In this document: one piece after another, positions 6,520 to 11,777 of the stretch
How the letters are laid out: each line of letters begins with the position of its first letter
Position numbering within the stretch: the stretch's first letter is position 1
From: Bacillota bacterium
GTDB taxonomy: Bacteria; Bacillota_A; Clostridia; Lachnospirales; Lachnospiraceae
Length of the DNA stretch: 11,777 nucleotides
Direction: 5' to 3'
Assembly: GCA_023443925.1 (NCBI GenBank)
Contig: JAEZSL010000197.1
Span: 1-11,777 of the forward strand
Translations under genes and position numbers: made by a program
Notes under the pieces: model-generated
Databases searched by the model: none
The model's input: the letters and a program-made list of their open reading frames with translations, nothing else
What the model was told of the DNA's origin: nothing

Positions 6520-7559
6520 TGAGTTTATATGTAGATATTACGAAAAAATTCAAAGGCTTCTCCCTTCGGATCAAGTTTAACACGGACAAAGAAAGAATGG
6601 GTTTGTTAGGAGCCTCCGGCTGCGGTAAAAGCATGACCTTAAAATGCATCGCCGGTATTGAACGGCCGGACGCAGGAAAAATCATTCTAAATGACAGGAT
6701 TTTGTTTGATTCAGAAAAGAAAATTGATCTGACTCCGCAAAAAAGAAGAGTCGGATATTTGTTTCAGAACTATGCATTGTTTCCGAATATGACGGTGGAA
6801 GAAAATATCGGCTGTGGTTTAAAAGGCTCTAAAAAAGAGAAGATACCAAGGGTGGAGCAAATGATAGCGTTACTTCATTTGAAAGGATTGGAAAAAAGAT
6901 ATCCGATGCAGTTGTCGGGAGGACAGCAGCAAAGGGTGGCCTTAGCCAGAATTCTGGCCTACGAGCCGGATGTCTTAATGCTGGATGAACCATTCTCAGC
7001 CTTAGATGCATATTTGAAAGAAAACCTCCAGGAAGAACTCTTAACGGTTTTAAAGAATTATTCCGGTGATACACTTATTGTATCTCATAACCGGGACGAG
7101 ATTTACAGTCTTTGCGAAAACATAGCAATTATGGAAGCAGGAGGCCTGGTGCTTACCGGAAGTACGGCAGAGATTTTTAAAAACCCTGTTAAACTGGCGG
7201 CCGCAAGACTAACGGGCTGTAAAAATATTTCAAAAGCAAGAAAGGTTTCAGAATATGAGATTGAAGCCTTGGAGTGGGGAATCATTTTGAAGACGGAAAA
7301 AAGAGTAACGGAGGAAATGCGATATGTAGGAATCCGGGCTCATGATATCCGGATAGCGGATGGAGCAGGAGATAAGAACAGGATACCTTGTAAACCGCTG
7401 CGGATTGCCGACAGCCCGTTTGAAAAGAATATTATTGTAGAAAGTAATTCTCAGGAACTTTGGTGGAAAATAAGCAAAGCTTACTGGAGCAGCACCTTAA
7501 ATGAAACTATGCCGGAGTATATAAGGCTTCCTGAAAATGCGCTGATGCTGCTGGAATAA
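6519..7559 (+). CDS. modC: Molybdate ABC transporter ATP-binding protein ModC
   Basis: A 346-residue ATPase starting at GTG, overlapping the modB stop by one base, 5 nt after AAGGAGGAG. The ABC motifs are in order: Walker A GASGCGKS (31-38), Q-loop Q83 in YLFQNYALFPNMTVEEN, signature LSGGQQQR (132-139), Walker B VLMLDEPFSALD (152-163) and switch His190 in VSHNRDE. The region from about 230 to 346 (GIRAHDI and the end SRLPENALMLL-like) replaces the usual Mop/TOBE regulatory domain with a diverged version. The protein powers import at the inner face of the membrane. It is the last gene of the operon, with a terminator 38 bp downstream. Confidence 0.95.
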   Translation: MSLYVDITKKFKGFSLRIKFNTDKERMGLLGASGCGKSMTLKCIAGIERPDAGKIILNDRILFDSEKKIDLTPQKRRVGYLFQNYALFPNMTVEENIGCGLKGSKKEKIPRVEQMIALLHLKGLEKRYPMQLSGGQQQRVALARILAYEPDVLMLDEPFSALDAYLKENLQEELLTVLKNYSGDTLIVSHNRDEIYSLCENIAIMEAGGLVLTGSTAEIFKNPVKLAAARLTGCKNISKARKVSEYEIEALEWGIILKTEKRVTEEMRYVGIRAHDIRIADGAGDKNRIPCKPLRIADSPFEKNIIVESNSQELWWKISKAYWSSTLNETMPEYIRLPENALMLLE

Positions 7560-7597
7560 CAGCTGTAAGTTGGGTTTTCAAAAGTAGATTGGTTTCT

Positions 7598-7621
7598 AAA
7601 GGCATCTTCGGATGCCTTTTT
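7598..7621 (+). terminator. Terminator of modABC
   Basis: AAAGGCATC (7598-7606) pairs perfectly with GATGCCTTT (7611-7619) across a stable TTCG tetraloop, and a short T-run follows. Confidence 0.9.
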
Positions 7622-7689
7622 GTATAGTTTTTCTGGATTTGCAGATATTAAACAATGAATTCGATAATAAAAATTCAGGAGGTTGTGAC

Positions 7690-7947
7690 ATGTTAAATAA
7701 ACTTGAAAATGGTAAGGATAAGACAGTTGGTAAAATAAAAGAAACAGCCGGAAAATGGATGGATGATAACGAACTTGAATTTAAGGGAAAAGTTCAAGGA
7801 ATTAAAGCGGCAATGGGAGAAAAAGCAGATGACTTGAAAGACAACTTAATGGGAAAAGCAAATGATCTCATGGATAAGGTTGAAATTCATGGCGAGGATA
7901 AAAATAAGAAATGGGACAAAACGAAATGGCAGGGTAAAGATATATAA
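7690..7947 (+). CDS. CsbD-family small stress protein
   Basis: An 85-residue, highly charged protein rich in Lys, Glu and Asp, with no signal peptide or membrane segment. I start it at the ATG at 7690, 7 nt after AGGAGG; an open frame extends to 7612, but that part overlaps the modC terminator. Its Lys/Gly repeats (KDKTVGKIKETAGKW, then ELEFKGKVQGIKAAMGEKAD) match the CsbD-like family, predicted to be helical or partly disordered and often induced by general stress; the molecular role is unknown. The tail after residue 65 (HGEDKNKKWDKTKWQGKDI) makes it a little longer than the usual 60-70 residues. It stands alone between two terminators. A possible promoter (TTGCAG 7639, GATAAT 7663) lies too close to the ribosome site to be convincing. 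Confidence 0.85.
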   Translation: MLNKLENGKDKTVGKIKETAGKWMDDNELEFKGKVQGIKAAMGEKADDLKDNLMGKANDLMDKVEIHGEDKNKKWDKTKWQGKDI

Positions 7948-7961
7948 TATAAATTTAAAGT

Positions 7962-8000
7962 AACAGGTTTGCTTTTAGTTGCCGGGCAAACCTGTTTTTT
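7962..8000 (+). terminator. Terminator after the CsbD gene
   Basis: AACAGGTTTGC (7962-7972) pairs perfectly with GCAAACCTGTT (7986-7996), followed by T residues to 8000. Confidence 0.9.
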
Positions 8001-8120
8001 ATCATATAGGATTCCGGTGTCAAAAGGCCTCTACATACATTTTATGAATACAGAGTATATATATTCAATACTACGTCGGCCGGCCGAGGACATTGCTTAT
8101 ATTTTGTCAAGACTCTGGTT

Positions 8121-8149
8121 AAAAATCAAGCCAGCCGGCTTGATTTTTT
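8121..8149. terminator. Terminator-like hairpin inside the inverted-repeat element
   Basis: AAAAATCAAGCC (8121-8132) and GGCTTGATTTTT (8137-8148) form a perfect 12-bp stem with a 4-nt loop and a six-T tail. The A-run on the other side makes it usable on both strands. No gene ends nearby, so it probably blocks transcription through the element. Confidence 0.75.
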
Positions 8150-8257
8150 AGGCGTTAGAGGCTTGTAAAAAATATAGTGTTCGAGGAAAGGCAGCTAAAT
8201 TGAATATATATATTTATGATAGTAAATATTACGCTCGTATTCATTTAAAACACAAAA

Positions 8258-8287
8258 TTGACCTTTTGACACTCGAATCCGTATAGG
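8258..8287 (+). promoter_or_regulatory. Weak outward promoter-like sequence at the right end of the element
   Basis: TTGACC (8258-8263) and TATAGG (8282-8287) are 18 bp apart, across the right inverted repeat. If active, the promoter would transcribe the hairpin cluster at 8283-8416. Confidence 0.25.
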
Positions 8288-8416
8288 AAAGTGCGTCCTA
8301 TTCGATAAAAACCCTCCGGGGGGGGCACATAAACACGCAAAAGGATAAATCCTTTGGAAGCTTGTCACTGTCGTGGCAGCGCGTCAGCGATAGAGTCTGG
8401 CGAGCCAGACTCTATC
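8283..8416 (+). ncRNA. GC-rich hairpin cluster, possible non-coding RNA
   Basis: In this gene-free stretch three perfect stems follow one another: ATAGGA with TCCTAT (8283-8288, 8296-8301), AAAGGAT with ATCCTTT (8340-8346, 8349-8355), and GATAGAGTCTGG with CCAGACTCTATC (8389-8400, 8405-8416, loop CGAG). An eight-G run (8318-8325) lies between the first two. The last stem is followed by TTATT rather than a proper U-tract. Base composition is visibly richer in G and C than the flanks, which suggests a separate origin. It may be RNA or a recombination-prone remnant. Confidence 0.3.
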
Positions 8417-8433
8417 TTATTGTAAAATGATTG

Positions 8434-8622
8434 GTTTAGTTTCTAAAAATTGATTTATCACGTAGCATAAATAGGGATGGTAAAACCATGAAGAATAAGG
8501 TAGTATAGATTTTAGAACTATGTTTTTTAAATTCAGTTTGAAGGATTAGGTTGAAAAAACAAAAGCTGTTTTTTCAACATCCTGATTTGTACGTGCGCCA
8601 GTGCGCACAGATGGGAGTTAAT
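8434..8622 (+). ncRNA. Structured repeat, copy A, leader of the membrane-protein gene
   Basis: Collinear blocks are shared with 9999-10200: GTTTAGTTTC (8434), ATGAA..AAGGTA (about 8488-8502), GGATTAG (8543), CCTGATTTG (8581) and ATGGGAGTTA (8611). The hairpins between them are ATGGT/ACCAT (8477-8489), a perfect 12-bp stem GTTGAAAAAACA/TGTTTTTTCAAC (8550-8561, 8567-8578), and GTGCGC/GCGCAC with loop CAGT (8593-8608). AGGAT and ATCCT can close the base of the large stem. The final block contains GGGAG, which is the ribosome site of the next gene, so the fold could control translation. Confidence 0.5.
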
Positions 8623-9090
8623 ATGAAAAAAATAATTGCTTTGATAACAGGTTTCAGCCCGTTGTTGATAGGATATGGGTTGAATCAGTTTATAACCGGC
8701 AGTGCTAATACAAGACTAGATACCTTACTTAATACAATAAGTATTATATTCTTACTGTACTGGGGCTGGTTGGGCTTTCTATTTTGCAGGTTATTGCATT
8801 CGAATTTAATTTCGGCAGTATTATGTAATTTACCGGCTTTTATTACTCTGGTAATGATTTTAATACAAGAGCTGGTAAACAAACAATATTGGAGTAACCC
8901 ACTCGGCCTGGCAACGCAATTCTTTTATTTACCTTTAATGTCACTTACCTTCCGGATCACCCCGTATTTTCATTACCTATGGCAGTCGGTTTGTATATCT
9001 TTTTTCCTGATGGCTGCCGTTTTCTATCTGGGAGGTATTATCCGTAAAAAAATACCAGAGAGAAAGGTACAGACTTATAATGAAAATTGA
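8623..9090 (+). CDS. Small membrane protein of unknown function
   Basis: A 155-residue protein. I start it at the ATG at 8623, 5 nt after GGGAG; the frame is open back to a TTG at 8551, but that part lies in the structured leader and has no ribosome site of its own. About five hydrophobic segments are visible (4-23, 36-58, 62-84, 95-112, 118-140), with a basic, soluble tail (RKKIPERKVQTYNEN), so it should be an integral membrane protein with little outside the bilayer. I recognise no catalytic or transport motif. It overlaps the WYL regulator by 11 bp, which implies cotranscription, coupled translation and a shared function, with the regulator perhaps controlling this gene. Confidence 0.75.
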   Translation: MKKIIALITGFSPLLIGYGLNQFITGSANTRLDTLLNTISIIFLLYWGWLGFLFCRLLHSNLISAVLCNLPAFITLVMILIQELVNKQYWSNPLGLATQFFYLPLMSLTFRITPYFHYLWQSVCISFFLMAAVFYLGGIIRKKIPERKVQTYNEN

Positions 9091-9997
9091 CCGTTTACTG
9101 GGAATAACCTTATATCTGCTTAACCACGAGGTTGTAAGTGCCGCAGTTCTGGCAGAAGAATTTGAAGTGTCGGTACGGACGATTCTGCGGGATATTGATA
9201 GTTTAAGTCTGGCCGGTATACCCATCGTGTCATTGTACGGCAGCGGCGGGGGTTACAAAATAATGGAGAATTACAAACTGAACAACAGCTTAATGGATGA
9301 TGAGGATTACAGTTATATCCTGACTGCTTTGCAGGGGCTTAAAACCGGTTTAAATAAAAAGGAAGTTCAGGAAACCTTTGAAAAAATACAATATTCGGCC
9401 TCAGGCAAAAAGAATAAGCAGAACATTTTTCTTGATTTCTCCGTAATGCATGAAGGTTTAAGCCTGGATTCGTATCTAAAGATCATTGAAGAAGCTATTT
9501 TGCATATGAAATGTATTACCTTTGATTATACCAATGCCCGGGATCAAACTTCAGTAAAAGAAATTGAACCGTTAGCACTTCAGTACAGATGGTATGCGTG
9601 GTATTTACTTGGCTTCTGCAAAACGAAGGGGGATTACCGCTGGTATAAGATAATCCGCATGAGAAATCTGAAGGTTCTGGAGGTTCCGTTTTCAAAAGAG
9701 CATGAAAGTCCGGAAGACCTGATTAGCAGGCTGGAGGCTTACAGCCAGGGTGATTTAATATCCATTAAACTGAAATGTGATAATTCCGTAAAAGTACCGG
9801 TACAGGAATATTTAAAAGGTGAGATTCTGTCGGAAAATAATGAATATTTTATAGTAGACCTGAAAGAGCCGGCTTATGAAAGAATGTGGTACAGCCTGTT
9901 AATGGGCTTTGGGAATAAGGTTGTGGTGCTGGAACCGGACTCCTTGCGAAGCAGATTAAAGACCATGGCAAAGGATATTTTTGAATTGTATGGATAG
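9080..9997 (+). CDS. WYL-domain transcriptional regulator (YafY/YobV-like)
   Basis: A 305-residue cytoplasmic regulator. Residues 1-60 form a DeoR-like winged helix (AAVLAEEFEVSVRTILRDID, then the wing GSGGGYKIMENY). After a helical region, the WYL domain (about 135-205) carries the name-giving W174-Y175-L176 in YRWYAWYLLGFCKTKGDYRW and the basic RMRNLKVL, followed by a C-terminal extension. Length and order fit the YafY/YobV group. WYL domains sense ligands, in some proteins nucleic acids or nucleotides; the ligand here is unknown. The ATG lies inside the end of the membrane-protein gene (ATAATGAAAATTGA), and only a weak distant GAGAAAGG precedes it, so translation is probably coupled. These regulators often act on adjacent genes. 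Confidence 0.92.
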   Translation: MKIDRLLGITLYLLNHEVVSAAVLAEEFEVSVRTILRDIDSLSLAGIPIVSLYGSGGGYKIMENYKLNNSLMDDEDYSYILTALQGLKTGLNKKEVQETFEKIQYSASGKKNKQNIFLDFSVMHEGLSLDSYLKIIEEAILHMKCITFDYTNARDQTSVKEIEPLALQYRWYAWYLLGFCKTKGDYRWYKIIRMRNLKVLEVPFSKEHESPEDLISRLEAYSQGDLISIKLKCDNSVKVPVQEYLKGEILSENNEYFIVDLKEPAYERMWYSLLMGFGNKVVVLEPDSLRSRLKTMAKDIFELYG

Positions 9998-9998
9998 T

Positions 9999-10200
9999 GT
10001 TTAGTTTCAAAGGTCCCTCAGCATGGATTTATGAAAAGGTATATATACATATATATACGATAGAAATTACAAATCATATATGACATACTGATGTCGTATA
10101 TCCTATGATAGGATTAGTGTGAAATAAAATACATTTCACACCCTGATTTGAGGCAGTAAACCATCTGCCAGCAGATGATTTATGCCATGGGAGCTAGTGT
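9999..10200 (+). ncRNA. Structured repeat, copy B, upstream of the glycosylase gene
   Basis: Begins one base after the WYL stop. Shared blocks with copy A are GTTTAGTTTC (9999), ATGAAAAGGTA (10031), GGATTAG (10111), CCTGATTTG (10142) and ATGGGAGCTA (10187). Stems in order are GTATATATA/TATATATAC (10039-10058), an 11-bp stem 10076-10086 with 10091-10101, TCCTAT/ATAGGA (10101-10113), GTGTGAAAT/ATTTCACAC (10117-10125, 10133-10141), and CATCTGC/GCAGATG (10162-10177) inside GGCA/TGCC (10152, 10183). None is followed by a T-tract, so they are not simple terminators. Unlike copy A, the ATGGGAG block is not the ribosome site: the next gene has its own site 31 bp downstream. Confidence 0.5.
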
Positions 10201-10237
10201 AAATACAGCATAAGAATGTAATCGGAAAGGAGTACCT

Positions 10238-11428
10238 ATGTTAAAGTACAGTCTGACAAACCGGCAGGCAAGAAAATTTTTATTGTTGAAGCATGGACTG
10301 GCTGGGGAGTATAGATTTGCCGGTAAAGAAGGGATTAAGCAGTTCGTAAAACAGGCAGGCTGCATTCAGTACGATCCCATTGATATCTGCGGCAAAAATG
10401 CGGAACTGGTTCTTCAGTCAAGGGTAAAAGGCTTTACAAAAACAATGCTTTACGATTTGTTATATGAGGAACGTTTCCTGGTCGACTATTATGATAAGAA
10501 TCTGGCGATTATTGATGCACAGGATTGGAGTTGTTTTGAACGCATTTGGGAATATTTCAGAGATCAGAGCCGCAGCAAGGATAAAGTAAATGACATAACG
10601 GAACAGATAAAAGAAATAATCCGAAAAAAAGGTCCGGTCTGCTCTAAAGATATAGATTTTGGCCAGAAAGTAGACTGGTATTGGAGCAATAACACCAGTC
10701 TTTCGAGAGTGGCCCTTGAAACAATGTATTTCAGAGGGGATTTGATTATCCACCATAAAAAAGGCACTATCAAATATTATGCTTTGGCGGAAGACTATAT
10801 CCCGGAAGAGATTTTACAGGCAGAAGACCCCAACAGAAGTAAGGCGGACTATATACAGTGGAATCTTCTGCGCAGAATTTCTTCCGTGGGATTACTGTGG
10901 AATAAGCCGTCCGACGCCTGGCTTTTTATCCGTGATATGAAAGCAGAAGACCGAAAACAAAGTTTTGAAAGACTTCTTGCGGAAAATAAGTTAATTGAGA
11001 TTACCGTGGAGGGTATTAAGGACAAGCTGTATTGCCAGGAAAATGACCGTTATTTGCTTGATATTATTATGTCTGATCCGAATTTAAAACCAAGAACGGA
11101 ATTTATAGCACCGCTGGATAACATGTTGTGGGACAGAAAGCTGATAAAAGCATTGTTTGGATTTGAGTATAAGTGGGAGATTTATACCCCGGAAGCAGAA
11201 CGGCAATTTGGCTACTATGTTCTTCCGATTTTGCACAAGGAGGCTTTTATCGGCAGAATTGAGCTGATTAATAATAGAAAATTAAAATGTCTGGAGGTTA
11301 AAAATATCTGGCTGGAACCGGGAGTAAAGCTAACAAAAATATTAGCGGGAAGTCTGAACCGGGCCGTACGGAGATTTGCAAAATTTAATGATTGTACGGA
11401 TATTCGTTATTATAATCTTCTGTCATAG
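10238..11428 (+). CDS. Winged-helix DNA glycosylase-like protein (YcaQ/AlkX family)
   Basis: A 396-residue protein of the HTH_42/YcaQ family: tandem winged-helix domains used as a DNA glycosylase scaffold. It starts at an ATG 5 nt after GGAAAGGAG, and the length is normal. The N-terminus is characteristic (SLTNRQARKFLLLKHGL), and I43-Q44-Y45-D46 provides the Q-x-D active-site motif of the AlkX/YcaQ branch, as opposed to Q-x-Q in AlkZ. The C-terminal part (FIAPLDNMLWDRKLIKALFGF, then YVLPILHKEAFIGRIEL) is the conserved beta-rich end of the family. The family is known for removing alkylated bases and opening interstrand crosslinks, so a DNA-repair role is expected; substrate range cannot be read here. 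It stands alone, preceded by structured repeat B and followed by a terminator. Confidence 0.9.
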   Translation: MLKYSLTNRQARKFLLLKHGLAGEYRFAGKEGIKQFVKQAGCIQYDPIDICGKNAELVLQSRVKGFTKTMLYDLLYEERFLVDYYDKNLAIIDAQDWSCFERIWEYFRDQSRSKDKVNDITEQIKEIIRKKGPVCSKDIDFGQKVDWYWSNNTSLSRVALETMYFRGDLIIHHKKGTIKYYALAEDYIPEEILQAEDPNRSKADYIQWNLLRRISSVGLLWNKPSDAWLFIRDMKAEDRKQSFERLLAENKLIEITVEGIKDKLYCQENDRYLLDIIMSDPNLKPRTEFIAPLDNMLWDRKLIKALFGFEYKWEIYTPEAERQFGYYVLPILHKEAFIGRIELINNRKLKCLEVKNIWLEPGVKLTKILAGSLNRAVRRFAKFNDCTDIRYYNLLS

Positions 11429-11550
11429 GACACCGGATTGACGATGACTTGCCACATTTGAATAATATTTATAGACAATTAAAATTAAAAACCGTCTTGA
11501 ACTATATTCCATATTGATAAAATTGAAGTAATGTATGCCCATAATTTATC

Positions 11551-11587
11551 AAAAATGCACCGGCTAATTTCAAGCTGGTGCATTTTT
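11551..11587 (+). terminator. Terminator after the glycosylase gene
   Basis: AAAAATGCACCGGCT (11551-11565) pairs with AGCTGGTGCATTTTT (11573-11587) over 15 positions with a single G-U. The arm ends in five T residues, and the A-run on the left makes it bidirectional. Apart from this hairpin and the promoter at 11661, the gap between 11429 and 11722 holds nothing I can identify. Confidence 0.9.
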
Positions 11588-11660
11588 GTTCCGTCTTTTT
11601 ACGTTTCCATGCTTATAGTTGAATCACAGCAGAATATATAGCGTATCCTTAATTCTGATA

Positions 11661-11689
11661 TTGTATAATGGACAAGTTAGTGATACAAT
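11661..11689 (+). promoter_or_regulatory. Promoter of the M16 peptidase gene
   Basis: TTGTAT (11661-11666) and TACAAT (11684-11689) lie 17 bp apart, and the -10 is extended by TGA. A second possible -10, TATAAT at 11664-11669, overlaps the -35 but lacks a good -35 of its own. Confidence 0.5.
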
Positions 11690-11722
11690 TTAGGCTATAT
11701 GAAAAAAGAAAGGAAGTAATAC

Positions 11723-11777
11723 ATGATTAACCGTAAAAGGTTATCCAACGGGATAACGGTTGTGCTGGAAACAATGC
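11723..11777 (+). CDS. M16-family metallopeptidase, N-terminal fragment
   Basis: Only 18 codons are present: MINRKRLSNGITVVLETM. The pattern of a basic start, then LSNGITVVLE and an expected Met-Pro, is how M16 zinc peptidases (pitrilysin/mitochondrial processing peptidase type, mlpA/ymxG in Bacillus) begin. The HXXEH metal site lies beyond the window. AGAAAGGAAG precedes the ATG by 7 nt. Its usual neighbour pnp is 9.2 kb upstream here. Confidence 0.75.
   Translation, partial: MINRKRLSNGITVVLETM

Larger units (their letters stand above)
8005..8287. repeat. Decayed inverted-repeat element, MITE-like
   Basis: The ends are inverted copies. GTGTCAAAAGG (8017-8027) matches CCTTTTGACAC (8262-8272), with GGATTC and TATA continuing outward on both sides. 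Inside, further inverted pairs follow in the same order: 8040-8054 with 8234-8250 (around ATGAATAC/GTATTCAT), and TATATATATTCAAT (about 8055-8068) with ATTGAATATATATA (about 8199-8212). The arms differ by small insertions, so the element is old. A terminator-like hairpin sits in the middle. It encodes nothing, which suits a miniature inverted-repeat transposable element or the remnant of one. Clear target-site duplications are not visible. Confidence 0.5.

Noticed and set aside
7969..8151. A 60-codon open frame on the plus strand.
   Set aside because: It starts within the CsbD terminator, runs through the inverted-repeat element and its terminator hairpin, and has no ribosome site or recognisable sequence.
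8581..8617. Resemblance of CCTGATTTG..CCAG..GGGAG to the 3' half of a TPP (THI-box) riboswitch.
   Set aside because: The obligatory CTGAGA segment and the P2/P3 pattern are missing upstream in both copies, and the downstream genes have nothing to do with thiamine.
10039..10177. CRISPR array or tandem terminators suggested by serial hairpins.
   Set aside because: The stems differ in sequence and spacing, with no repeated unit, and none is followed by a T-tract.

Overview
The window looks like a low-GC, Gram-positive anaerobe of the Clostridia, most likely a Lachnospiraceae-type genome. The support is AT-rich DNA, strong AGGAGG-type ribosome sites, near-consensus sigma-A promoters, many U-tract hairpin terminators and clostridial-looking proteins. 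The genus is inference.

Layout. Positions 1-101 hold the start of a leftward FAD-dependent oxidoreductase. It diverges from pnp (458-2545), which has its own extended -10 promoter and a long leader hairpin, and pnp ends at a 22-bp-stem terminator. Next is the wreck of a leftward ECF sigma gene (2746-3071). A molybdate block follows: a one-component regulator fusing an excisionase-type helix-turn-helix to a periplasmic-binding-protein-like domain (3302-4378), a 500-bp intergenic stretch with a promoter, a terminator and a large dyad, then modA-modB-modC (4882-7559). A small CsbD-family gene (7690-7947) comes next. After it is a 675-bp gene-free stretch with a decayed inverted-repeat element, a GC-rich hairpin cluster and a structured repeat. 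Then come a five-helix membrane protein overlapping a WYL-domain regulator (8623-9997), a second diverged copy of the structured repeat, and an AlkX/YcaQ-like DNA glycosylase (10238-11428). The window ends in the first 18 codons of an M16-family metallopeptidase.

How the genes fit together. In many Firmicutes pnp and an M16 peptidase (the mlpA/ymxG type) lie close together. Here about 9.2 kb of apparently accessory genes separates them, so the block looks like an insertion into a housekeeping neighbourhood (inference). ModA (lipoprotein binding protein), ModB (permease) and ModC (ATPase) form one molybdate/tungstate importer, and the HTH-PBP protein is the probable oxyanion sensor for it, with candidate operators at 4760-4795 and 3207-3230. 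The membrane protein and WYL regulator are probably cotranscribed; their function is unknown.

The least explained signal is a roughly 190-200-nt non-coding element present twice (8434-8622 and 9999-10200). The copies share short collinear sequence blocks, while the hairpins between the blocks keep their pairing but change sequence. That is the pattern expected of a structured RNA. I could not match it to a known class.
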